From NCBI GenBank assembly GCA_036001465.1, contig DASYUH010000040.1, positions 75,466 through 139,465 of the forward strand: 64,000 nucleotides of DNA. The letters are read 5' to 3'. Below, in pieces: positions 38,149 to 45,352 of this stretch; positions within the stretch are counted from its first letter, which is position 1; each line of letters starts with the position of its first letter. Below the pieces are notes generated by a model. The model ran no database searches and was not told the origin of the DNA. It saw nothing but the letters and a program-made list of their open reading frames with translations. Position numbers and translations under genes: made by a program. Source of the stretch: Candidatus Polarisedimenticolia bacterium (GTDB lineage Bacteria > Acidobacteriota > Polarisedimenticolia > Gp22-AA2).

Positions 38149-39111
38149 ATGACCTGCCTGAAATGTCAGCACGGCCGGGCCAAGCGTTTTGGCTTCGCTA
38201 AGAACCGCATCCAGCGTTACCGTTGCCACACCTGCCGCGTCACGTTCCTTGAGCCTCGGGCGAAGCCGCTCGGGAACCACTACACCGACATGGAGAAGGC
38301 GATCCAGGTAGTTAGCTTTATCACCGAGGGGATGAGCATCCGGGCCACCAGTCGCCTGACCGGGCTCCACAAAAACACGGTCATGGCGATCCTCCTGACC
38401 ATCGGCCGGAACTGCGAACGCCTTCTGGACGTGAAGATGACCGGCGTCCGGGCGCGGTTCGTGCAGGCGGATGAGGCATGGTCCTACATCCATACAAAGG
38501 GAAAGCGCGTCCGCCGGACCGACCCTGCCGAGTGGGGCGACTGCTACGTGTGGGCGGCGCTGGATTCCGAGACGAAGGCGATCCTCTCGTACCACGTCGG
38601 GAAGCGTGACAGCGTGTCAGCCTACGAATTCATCGAAGGGCTGCGCCGCCGCGTTGACGGGATTTTCCAGCTCAGCACGGACGGCTTGAACTGGTACGTT
38701 CCTGCCGTGGAGGAGCATTTCGGCGCGGACGTTCATTATGGTCAGCAGACGAAAGTGTTCGGCCAGCCTGAGACGCCGAGCGCTCCCGAGTGGTACAAGC
38801 CAGCGCCGAAGGTGATCGGGGTGTTCCGAAGAATCTTCTCAGGCGACCCTGACCCGTCCCGAATCTCCACCTGCCATATCGAGCGGGCGAATGGCATTCT
38901 GCGCCAGCACATCCGCCGGGTGGGCCGACTCGTGAACGCCTTCAGCAAGACACTGGAGGGCTTCAAGGCGGCCGTGGCACTCTTCGCGGCGTGGTATAAC
39001 CTGTGCCTCGTTCACTCCGCGACCCGAGTCACGCCGGGCATGGGAAGCGGAATCACGGATCACGTTTGGACGGTGCGCGAGCTACTTGAGGCGGCGGCAA
39101 CACTCACTTAG
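38149..39111 (+). CDS. IS1-family DDE transposase (single-ORF type)
   Basis: This 320-residue protein starts with a zinc finger (CxxC at 3/6 and 26/29), then a helix-turn-helix (GMSIRATSRLTGLHKNTV). The DDE catalytic core has D108 (QADEAW), D178 (STDGLNW) and E245 (CHIERANG). IS1 itself needs a frameshift between insA and insB; here both parts are one frame. The Shine-Dalgarno AAGGGG eight bases upstream lies in a 9-bp hairpin. The stop codon is inside the right terminal repeat. No lesions are seen, so it is probably active. Confidence 0.92.
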   Translation: MTCLKCQHGRAKRFGFAKNRIQRYRCHTCRVTFLEPRAKPLGNHYTDMEKAIQVVSFITEGMSIRATSRLTGLHKNTVMAILLTIGRNCERLLDVKMTGVRARFVQADEAWSYIHTKGKRVRRTDPAEWGDCYVWAALDSETKAILSYHVGKRDSVSAYEFIEGLRRRVDGIFQLSTDGLNWYVPAVEEHFGADVHYGQQTKVFGQPETPSAPEWYKPAPKVIGVFRRIFSGDPDPSRISTCHIERANGILRQHIRRVGRLVNAFSKTLEGFKAAVALFAAWYNLCLVHSATRVTPGMGSGITDHVWTVRELLEAAATLT

Positions 39112-39120
39112 CCCACTACC
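39097..39120 (-). repeat. Right terminal inverted repeat of the IS
   Basis: Read on the minus strand it starts GGTAGTGGGCTA and ends GTGTTGC, like the left end, with about three internal differences. It contains the transposase stop codon. Confidence 0.88.
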
Positions 39121-39128
39121 CACGCGCG
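39121..39128. repeat. Right copy of the 8-bp IS target-site duplication
   Basis: CACGCGCG, identical to 36466-36473. Confidence 0.88.
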
Positions 39129-39149
39129 CGCTTCACCCGCCGCCCCTCG

Positions 39150-39179
39150 TTGACAGTGCGTCTGCGGGCGGCATACCCT
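39150..39179 (+). promoter_or_regulatory. Sigma70 promoter of nadE
   Basis: Perfect TTGACA (39150-39155), 18-bp spacer, TACCCT (39174-39179). It begins 22 bp right of the IS duplication, so nadE keeps its own promoter. Confidence 0.6.
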
Positions 39180-39236
39180 CTGCCCGTGATCGCGCGCCGC
39201 CCCGGGACACCCTTCGAGCCGCCGGCGGGCCTGGCG

Positions 39237-40043
39237 ATGGACGCTTCGACGGCCTCCGCCCTGCTCGTCGATTTCATCCGGCGTGAGACGAAGAAGGCCG
39301 GCTTCAGGCGGGCGGTCCTCGGACTCTCGGGCGGCGTGGACTCGGCCGTCGCGGCCGCGCTCGCCTGCCGCGCGCTGGGCCCCGCGAACGTGCTGTGCGC
39401 CCTGCTGCCGTACCGCGCGTCGAGCCCCGGAAGCCTGCGGGACGGCCGGAGGGTCGCCCGCCTCCTGCGCGCGCGGAGCGTCCGCGTGGACATCACGCCG
39501 ATGATCGATGCCTATTTTCGCCCGCGGGGTGGCGCCTCGCGTCTCCGCCGCGGCAACAAGATGGCCCGCGAGCGCATGGCGATCCTCTACGACCTGTCGG
39601 CCCGGAGGCGGGCCATGGTCATCGGGACGAGCAACAAGACGGAGATCCTCCTGGGATACGGCACGATTTTCGGGGACCTGGCATCGGGCATCAACCCGCT
39701 CGGCGATCTCTACAAGACCCAGGTCCGGGCGCTGGCCCTGCATCTGGGCATCCCCGAGGACATCGTGTTCAAGGCCCCGACCGCGGATCTGTGGGCGGGC
39801 CAGACCGACGAGAAGGATATCGGCTTCACGTACGAGCAGGTCGACCGGCTGCTGGTGCTCCTGATCGACCGTCGCGAGCGCCCGGAGCAGGCGATCGCGG
39901 CGGGTTTTCCCAGGCGCATGATCGAGACGATCATGCGGTCCATCGCGTCCTCGCAGTTCAAGAGACGGACGCCGCTCATCGCCAAGGTCTCCGCGCGCAC
40001 CGTCGGAGTCGATTTCCTCTATCCCCGCGACTGGGGACGGTGA
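39237..40043 (+). CDS. nadE: NAD synthetase, ammonia-type NadE
   Basis: This 268-residue protein is an N-type ATP pyrophosphatase. It has the P-loop LGLSGGVDSAVAAAL and the NAD synthetase signature GTSNKTEILLGYGTIFGDLASG, then KAPTADLWAGQTDE. It amidates nicotinate adenine dinucleotide to NAD. There is no glutaminase domain, so free ammonia or a partner amidase is needed; a nitrilase-type protein is encoded at 30.8 kb. I chose ATG 39237 by length; a GTG at 39186 would add 17 residues. rsmI and smpB follow closely. Confidence 0.92.
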   Translation: MDASTASALLVDFIRRETKKAGFRRAVLGLSGGVDSAVAAALACRALGPANVLCALLPYRASSPGSLRDGRRVARLLRARSVRVDITPMIDAYFRPRGGASRLRRGNKMARERMAILYDLSARRRAMVIGTSNKTEILLGYGTIFGDLASGINPLGDLYKTQVRALALHLGIPEDIVFKAPTADLWAGQTDEKDIGFTYEQVDRLLVLLIDRRERPEQAIAAGFPRRMIETIMRSIASSQFKRRTPLIAKVSARTVGVDFLYPRDWGR

Positions 40044-40053
40044 GGCCCACGGA

Positions 40054-40944
40054 GTGCCCGACACGATCCGCAGCAGCGAGCCCCGCGGCACCCTCTATGT
40101 CGTCGGGACACCCATCGGCAATCTTGACGATCTGACGCCGCGCGCCGTCTCCGCCCTCGCCGAGAGCGATCTGGTCGCCTGCGAGGACACCCGGAGGACC
40201 CGCGTGATCCTGTCCCGGCACGGTCTCGCGAAACGCACCGTCAGCTGCCACCGGCACAACGAGACCCGCCGCCTGCCGCAACTCCTGCTGGAGCTGCGTC
40301 GCGGGTCGAGGGTCGCGCTGGTGACGGACGGCGGGACGCCCGGGCTGTCCGATCCCGGCGCCCTCCTGGTGCGCGCCGCGCGCCTGGAGGGACACCGGGT
40401 CGTCCCGGTGCCGGGGGCGTCCGCGCTCACGGCTCTTCTCTCGGTCAGCGGGTTCGATCCGGGGCCCTTCACGTTCATCGGATTCCTGCCGCCGCGCCAG
40501 GGGGAGCGCCGCCGCGCCCTGCAGGCGCTGCGCTCCGAGCCGCGCCCGCTGGTCTTCTTCGAGTCGCCGCGGCGCCTGGTTACGATGCTCGCGGACGCCC
40601 TCGAGGCCCTGGGGGATCGCGAGGCGGTCCTCGGACGGGAGATGACGAAGGTCCACGAGGAGTTCGTGGCCGGGACCCTGGGGTCGATCCGCGCCAGCTT
40701 CGCCGGTCGCCCCCTCAAGGGGGAGATCGCCCTCCTCGTGGCCGGCGCCCCCGCCGATGCCGCGGCGCGGGAGCTGCCGGCGGGCGGCGCGCTTCCCCGG
40801 GAGTCGATCGCCGCCCGGGTCCGCCGGCACACCGAGGCCGGACTCGCCCGCAAGGAGGCGATGCGGCGGGTGGCGCGCGAGACCGGCCTGTCGCGCCGCG
40901 ACGTCTATCGCGACATGCTGCGCGAGCGCGAGGACGAGGAATGA
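40054..40944 (+). CDS. rsmI: 16S rRNA 2'-O-ribose C1402 methyltransferase RsmI
   Basis: This 296-residue SAM-dependent tetrapyrrole-methylase-fold enzyme has the motifs TLYVVGTPIGNLDDLTPRAV, ACEDTRRTRVIL, VTDGGTPGLSDPG and the C-terminal KEAMRRVARETGLSRRDVY extension found in RsmI. It methylates C1402 in the decoding centre of 16S rRNA. It starts at a GTG 10 bp after nadE. The last codons overlap smpB as ATGA. Confidence 0.95.
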   Translation: MPDTIRSSEPRGTLYVVGTPIGNLDDLTPRAVSALAESDLVACEDTRRTRVILSRHGLAKRTVSCHRHNETRRLPQLLLELRRGSRVALVTDGGTPGLSDPGALLVRAARLEGHRVVPVPGASALTALLSVSGFDPGPFTFIGFLPPRQGERRRALQALRSEPRPLVFFESPRRLVTMLADALEALGDREAVLGREMTKVHEEFVAGTLGSIRASFAGRPLKGEIALLVAGAPADAAARELPAGGALPRESIAARVRRHTEAGLARKEAMRRVARETGLSRRDVYRDMLREREDEE

Positions 40945-41420
40945 GCCCAAAGGAGAAGGACCCCGCCGCGCGCGTCCTGGCCTCGAACCGGCAGGCCTTC
41001 CACCACTATTTCATCGGCGACCGCTTCGAGGCCGGGATCGCGCTTCTCGGCACGGAGGTCAAATCGCTGCGCGACGGGAATGCCAATCTCAAGGATTCCT
41101 TCGCCCGCGTCGACGGGCGCGAGGTCTACCTGCACAACTGCCACATCTCCCCCTATTCGCACGGCGGCTACGCCAACCACGATCCCCTGAGGCCGCGCAA
41201 GCTCCTGCTGCACCGGGCCGAGATCCTGAAGCTGGCCCAGAAGACGCGCTCCGGTGGCCAGACCCTGGTCCCGCTCCGGCTCTACCTGTCGAAGGGCCGG
41301 GTGAAGGTCGAGATCGCCCTGGCCAAGGGGAAGAAGCTCTGGGACAAGCGGGAGGCGATCAAGGAGAAGGACCAGGCGAAGGAGGCGCGCGCCGCCATCC
41401 GCGAGAGGCGCCGGGCCTGA
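40941..41420 (+). CDS. smpB: tmRNA-binding protein SmpB
   Basis: This 159-residue protein starts with the conserved ASNRQAFHHYFIGDRFEAGIAL-type segment, followed by GTEVKSLRDGNANLKDSF and HNCHISPYSHGGYANHDP. Its C-terminal tail KKLWDKREAIKEKDQAKEA inserts into the empty mRNA channel. SmpB delivers tmRNA to stalled ribosomes. The ssrA gene is not visible in this window. The ATG overlaps the rsmI stop. Confidence 0.97.
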   Translation: MSPKEKDPAARVLASNRQAFHHYFIGDRFEAGIALLGTEVKSLRDGNANLKDSFARVDGREVYLHNCHISPYSHGGYANHDPLRPRKLLLHRAEILKLAQKTRSGGQTLVPLRLYLSKGRVKVEIALAKGKKLWDKREAIKEKDQAKEARAAIRERRRA

Positions 41421-41465
41421 GCCCGGCGGGGCCCCGTTCTCCGGTGCGGCGGCGGGACGTCGCCT

Positions 41466-42245
41466 TCAGCGCAGGAGGCCCTCGATCGGGCTGCTGGCGG
41501 CGGCGCGCAGCTTCCTCGGGATGCGCCCGGCCTCGGCGGCCAGGCGCCCCGCCTCCACGGCGAGGCGCATCGCCTTGGCCATCTTGACGGGATCGCCCGC
41601 GCCCGCGATGCCGGTGTTCATCAGCACGCCGTCCGCGCCCATCTCCAGGACCACGGCCGCGTCCGAGGCGGTCCCGACCCCCGCGTCCACGATCACCGGA
41701 ATGTCCCGGATCTCCTCCAGAATGAGCATCAGGTTCAGCACGTTCTGGATCCCGAGCCCGGACCCGATCGGCGACGCCAGAGGCATCACCGCCGCCGCGC
41801 CGGCGTCGCGCAGCCGTTTCGCCACGACCAGGTCGTCATTGGTGTAGGGCAGGACCGTGAAGCCCTCCTTGACCAGGACGCGGGTCGCCTGGAGCAGACC
41901 TTCGGTGTCGGGGAAGAGGGTCTTCTCGTCGCCGATCACCTCGAGCTTGATCAGATCGGAGAGGCCGGCTTCCCGCGCCAGGCGGGCGGTGCGCACGGCC
42001 TCCTCCGCCGAATAGCATCCCGCCGTATTGGGAAGGAGCGTCACCTTGTCGAGGTCGAGGTGGTCGAGGAGCGATTCGCCGCCGCGCCGGGACAGATCGA
42101 CGCGCCGCACGGCGACGGTGACCATGCCCGCTCCCGACGCCTCGATGGCCAGCCGCATGACCTCGAGGCTGGGGTACTTTCCCGTACCAACGATCAGCCG
42201 GGATGCATAGCTCTTTCCGGCGATGGTGAGCCTGTCGGTCTTCAT
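41466..42245 (-). CDS. thiG: Thiazole synthase ThiG
   Basis: This 259-residue TIM-barrel enzyme has [18 protein letters not shown], the [19 protein letters not shown] segment, the Schiff-base Lys in [16 protein letters not shown] and phosphate-binding GSGLGIQN. It builds the thiazole phosphate of thiamine from DXP, dehydroglycine and ThiS-thiocarboxylate. It lies 7 bp after thiS on the same strand. No thiamine pyrophosphate riboswitch is visible upstream of the operon. Confidence 0.96.
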   Translation of the reverse strand: MKTDRLTIAGKSYASRLIVGTGKYPSLEVMRLAIEASGAGMVTVAVRRVDLSRRGGESLLDHLDLDKVTLLPNTAGCYSAEEAVRTARLAREAGLSDLIKLEVIGDEKTLFPDTEGLLQATRVLVKEGFTVLPYTNDDLVVAKRLRDAGAAAVMPLASPIGSGLGIQNVLNLMLILEEIRDIPVIVDAGVGTASDAAVVLEMGADGVLMNTGIAGAGDPVKMAKAMRLAVEAGRLAAEAGRIPRKLRAAASSPIEGLLR

Positions 42246-42252
42246 GCGGCCT

Positions 42253-42453
42253 CTAGCCCCCTCCGACGAACTGGACCACTTCGACCCGGTCGTCCTCGCG
42301 CAGGAGCGCCCCGGCGAACTCCCCGCGACGGGTGACCCTGCCGTTGATCTCGACCGCCACCCGCCCCGGGGAAAGGCCGATCGTCTCGAGCAACGCCAGG
42401 ACCGAGATCCCCCCCGGAGCTTCGCGCCTCTCGCCGTTGAGAACGATGGTCAT
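42253..42453 (-). CDS. thiS: Sulfur carrier protein ThiS
   Basis: This is a 66-residue ubiquitin-like protein. It starts [20 protein letters not shown] and has [12 protein letters not shown] and the C-terminal VVQFVGGG, whose terminal Gly-Gly is adenylated and thiocarboxylated. It donates sulfur to ThiG, encoded directly downstream. The conserved unknown protein upstream is separated by 7 bp. Confidence 0.93.
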   Translation of the reverse strand: MTIVLNGERREAPGGISVLALLETIGLSPGRVAVEINGRVTRRGEFAGALLREDDRVEVVQFVGGG

Positions 42454-42460
42454 CGCCTGC

Positions 42461-43120
42461 TCAGCCGGCCGCCTTGCGCACCGGTTTCTTGATCAGCTGC
42501 TTGATCTCCGCGCTCTCCTTGCCCGCGGAGGCCTGGATGATCAGGGCCGCGGTCCCCTCCTCCAGCAGCGGCAGGGCGCAGGTCAGGGAGACGTCCCCCG
42601 CGTCGCCGGTCTTCCCCTCGACCAGCGTGCGCGGCTTGTCCACGGTGCTGATGAGCCGGACCTTGACCTTCGCCCCGGCGAGCCCCTTCCCGCTCGTCGC
42701 CTGACACACCAGCAGGTCGAGGCGCGCGGTCTCCCCCTCGATGAAGCCGTCCGAGCCGGTCATCTGCAGGGAGATGCCGTCCGCGGCCGCCTGCGACCTG
42801 AGATAGTCGATCACCACCTCGTCGAAGCTCTTGCTCGAGATGATCCCCTCGCCGAAGGGACGGTTCTTCTTGCTGTCGTACCGGCCGTCCCGGATATCGA
42901 GGATCATGCGGTTGTGCTGGGCCTCGATCCTCTCGGCGATCTCCTTCTCGCTCACGCCCTGCGCGAGCAGATCGGCGTAGGAGGTCCGGCGGGCCGCCAG
43001 GATCTCTCCGCCCACGTAGATCAGCGTCTCGATGATCGGGTTGTTCGTGCCCTTGTCCTCGGTCTGGACGTGGTAGGTCTTGCCGTCGTGCCGCACGTCC
43101 GTATTGAATCCCGTGACCAT
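42461..43120 (-). CDS. Conserved protein of unknown function preceding thiS-thiG
   Basis: This is a 219-residue soluble protein. The N-terminal half starts MVTGFNTDVRHDGKTYHVQT and includes NNPIIETLIYVGGEILAARRTSY, a pattern I recall from proteins of unknown function in acidobacterial and myxobacterial genomes. The C-terminal half (about 125-205) looks like an immunoglobulin-type beta sandwich (VKVRLISTVDKPRTLVEGKT) with a Lys-rich tail. It is first in an apparent operon with thiS and thiG; the link to thiamine synthesis may be chance. It has its own promoter at 43127-43156. Confidence 0.75.
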   Translation of the reverse strand: MVTGFNTDVRHDGKTYHVQTEDKGTNNPIIETLIYVGGEILAARRTSYADLLAQGVSEKEIAERIEAQHNRMILDIRDGRYDSKKNRPFGEGIISSKSFDEVVIDYLRSQAAADGISLQMTGSDGFIEGETARLDLLVCQATSGKGLAGAKVKVRLISTVDKPRTLVEGKTGDAGDVSLTCALPLLEEGTAALIIQASAGKESAEIKQLIKKPVRKAAG

Positions 43121-43126
43121 GACGGC

Positions 43127-43156
43127 ATCTTAGGGCAAGCGTCAAAAGGGCGTCAA
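43127..43156 (-). promoter_or_regulatory. Sigma70 promoter upstream of the thiS-thiG cluster
   Basis: Minus strand TTGACG (43156-43151), 18-bp spacer, TAAGAT (43132-43127), 7 bp from the start codon, which implies a nearly leaderless message. Confidence 0.5.
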
Positions 43157-43202
43157 GGACGGACCCGTGGCGGCTTTCACCTGTGCTACAGTCCACCGCA
43201 TC

Positions 43203-44282
43203 ATGGCCGAGAAGGGTTTCGACGGAACGGCGGTCGTGCTGTGCGAGGGGGCGTTCGCGAGCACCGAAGGAAAGACGGCGCACGGCCTGGTCCGCCACAC
43301 AGAACGATACCGCGTCCTGGCGGTGATCGACAGCGGCCTGGCCGGGCGCGACGCGGGCGAGGTCCTGGATGGGCGGCCGGCCGGCATCCCGATCGTGGCC
43401 GACCTCGACCAGGCGATCCGCGCCCTGGGGCGGGGCCCGGACTACCTGGTCGTCGGTGTCGCCACGCACGGCGGGGTCCTTCCCGGCGCCCTGCGGCCGG
43501 CGATCCGCCAGGCCCTGTCGCTCGGGATCCACGTCGATTCGGGTCTGCACGAGCTGCTCGGCGACGATCCCGAGTTTTCCGTCCTGGCGAAGGCCAAGGG
43601 CGCGCGCATCCGGGACGTGCGCCGCACGCCGCCGCGCGAGGCGATGCATCCGTTCACCGGCGGCATCCTGGAGGTGGCGTCGGTCCGGTTGGCCGTCCTC
43701 GGGACCGATTCGGGGGTCGGCAAGCGGACGACCTCGGTCCGTCTCGTGCAGGGATTGAACGCCGCCGGTTGCCGGGCGGTTCTGGTCGGAACGGGCCAGA
43801 CCTCCTGGATGCAGGGCGTGCGGTACGGGCTCATCATGGACAGCCTGGTGAACGACTTCGTGTCGGGTGAAATCGAGCACCAGGTGCTGCGGGCGTTTCG
43901 CGAGGAGCGCCCCGATGTCATCGTCGTCGAGGGCCAGGGCTGCCTCACCCACCCCGCCTATCCGGGCGGGTTCGAAATCCTGGCGGGCGCGCGCCCCGAT
44001 GCCGTGGTCCTGCAGCACGCTCCGGCGCGCGCCCACTACGACGGGTTTCCCGATTTCCCGCTCGCGGGCGTGGATCGGGAGATGGAGGTCATCCGGCTCC
44101 TGAGCGGCACGCCCGTCCTGGCGATCGCCCTCAACCACGAGGGCCTGCAACCGGAGGAGGCGCGCCGGCATGCGGAGTCGATGCGAGCGCGCCACGGCAT
44201 CCCCTGCGTCGATCCGCTCCGGGACGGGGTCGGGCCGATCCTTCTGGAGCTCCGCCGCCGGTTCCCCCGACTGCCGGGATGA
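43203..44282 (+). CDS. DUF1611 P-loop protein, DgcN-like (putative D-glutamate N-acetyltransferase)
   Basis: This 359-residue protein has an N-terminal Rossmann-like domain (VVLCEGAFASTEGKTAHGLVR) and a C-terminal P-loop NTPase-like domain with GTDSGVGKRTTSVRL and VVEGQGCLTHPAYPGG. DUF1611 members paired with an enolase-superfamily epimerase have been reported to catabolise D-glutamate (DgcN acetylates it, DgcA racemises the product). The same pairing occurs here, with the stop overlapping the epimerase ATG. The function is inferred from that pairing. A start at 43167 is possible but less likely. Confidence 0.8.
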   Translation: MAEKGFDGTAVVLCEGAFASTEGKTAHGLVRHTERYRVLAVIDSGLAGRDAGEVLDGRPAGIPIVADLDQAIRALGRGPDYLVVGVATHGGVLPGALRPAIRQALSLGIHVDSGLHELLGDDPEFSVLAKAKGARIRDVRRTPPREAMHPFTGGILEVASVRLAVLGTDSGVGKRTTSVRLVQGLNAAGCRAVLVGTGQTSWMQGVRYGLIMDSLVNDFVSGEIEHQVLRAFREERPDVIVVEGQGCLTHPAYPGGFEILAGARPDAVVLQHAPARAHYDGFPDFPLAGVDREMEVIRLLSGTPVLAIALNHEGLQPEEARRHAESMRARHGIPCVDPLRDGVGPILLELRRRFPRLPG

Positions 44283-45352
44283 TCCGCATACTCCACGTCG
44301 AGGCGATTCCGATCTCCTTCCGCCTGGCCGAGGGGTATCGAATCGCCGGACACACCTACACCACGGCCGACAACATCCTCCTCAAGGTGGACACCTCGGA
44401 CGGGCGGACCGGGTTCGGCTGCGCCGCCCCGGCCGCCGAGGTCACGGGCGAGACGGCGGCGGCCGCGCTCCTGGCCCTGCAGGATCGGCTCCTGCCGCTC
44501 CTGCGGGAATCGGACGCCGCCGATCCGGCGGGGTTCGCCCGGCGCGCCCGCGACGCGGCCCCCGGGGCCCCTGGCGCCCGGGCGGCGGCCGAGATGGCGC
44601 TCTACGATCTCGCGGGGCGCCGGGCCCGCGTGCCCCTCATGCGCCTCCTCGGCATGCGGCGCGATCGCCTGCCGACCAGCATCACCCTCGGCATCGACGA
44701 CGAGGCGGCGACCCTCGACCGGGCCCTGCGATTCAGGGACGCCGGCTTCCGCATCCTGAAAGTCAAGATTGGAGAGGACTGGGAGCAGGACCTGAAGACC
44801 CTGCGCTCCCTGCGACGGTCGCTGGGGCCCGCAATCGTTCTGCGCGCCGACGGCAACCAGGGATATCGCGTCGATCAGGCGCGTCGATTCCTCGCGGCGC
44901 TCGAGCCCGGCGAGATCGAGCTCCTGGAGCAGCCGACGCCCGCGGACGACCTCGAGGGGATGCGGCGGCTCGCCGACGAGTTCGCGACACCGATCATGGC
45001 GGACGAGTCGGTCCAGGACGCCCGGGACGCCGCGCGCCTCGTCGAGGCGCGCGCGGCCGACCTGGTCAACATCAAGCTGATGAAATCGGGGGGCATCGGA
45101 GAGGCGATGGAGATTGCGCGCCGCACCGGCGGCGCCGGGCTGGGCGCGATGATCGGTTGCATGGACGAGTCGCGCATCGGCATCGCCGCCGCCCTGCACT
45201 TCGCCCTGGCGGCGCCGAACGTCGAGCGCGCCGACCTCGACGGGCATCTCGATCTGGTGGACGACGTGGCCCGGGGCGGAGTCCTCATCGACCACGGGGA
45301 CATCCTGCCGCTCCACGACGAGGACGGCCTGGGCGTCCGGGTCAACCTTTGA
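44279..45352 (+). CDS. Dipeptide epimerase / DgcA-like enolase-superfamily enzyme
   Basis: This 357-residue protein belongs to the muconate-lactonizing subgroup of enolases. The catalytic lysine pair is in LKVKIGEDW and NIKLMKSGG. The metal-binding acids lie in LRADGNQGY, ELLEQP and MADESV. The family contains L-Ala-D/L-Glu epimerases of murein recycling and N-acetyl-D-glutamate racemase. Coupling to the DUF1611 gene favours a D-glutamate or murein-peptide role. The 3' end overlaps the convergent sigma54 activator by 11 bp. Confidence 0.88.
   Translation: MIRILHVEAIPISFRLAEGYRIAGHTYTTADNILLKVDTSDGRTGFGCAAPAAEVTGETAAAALLALQDRLLPLLRESDAADPAGFARRARDAAPGAPGARAAAEMALYDLAGRRARVPLMRLLGMRRDRLPTSITLGIDDEAATLDRALRFRDAGFRILKVKIGEDWEQDLKTLRSLRRSLGPAIVLRADGNQGYRVDQARRFLAALEPGEIELLEQPTPADDLEGMRRLADEFATPIMADESVQDARDAARLVEARAADLVNIKLMKSGGIGEAMEIARRTGGAGLGAMIGCMDESRIGIAAALHFALAAPNVERADLDGHLDLVDDVARGGVLIDHGDILPLHDEDGLGVRVNL

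Larger units (their letters stand above)
36474..39120. mobile_element. IS1-like element (2,647 bp) with two cargo genes and structured leader
   Basis: The ends are imperfect inverted repeats beginning GGTAGTGGGCTA: left 36474-36497, right 39097-39120, about 21 of 24 positions matching. They are flanked by the exact 8-bp duplication CACGCGCG. Inside are a 320-aa IS1-type DDE transposase (plus strand), two cargo genes (minus strand), two diverging promoters and a structured leader. IS1-family elements are usually under 1.5 kb and carry only transposase, so this is a cargo-bearing variant. The perfect duplication and intact genes argue for a recent insertion. It sits exactly between the efp and nadE promoters. 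Confidence 0.93.

Noticed and set aside
37905-38201. A 98-residue frame with GGAGG before its ATG, across the IS leader and into the transposase
   Set aside because: It passes through all five hairpins, resembles no protein and overlaps the transposase start in another frame. A leader peptide cannot be fully excluded, but RNA structure explains the region better.
38149-39111. Programmed frameshift as in classical IS1 (insA-insB)
   Set aside because: The zinc finger, HTH and DDE residues D108, D178, E245 are all in one frame, so no frameshift is needed.
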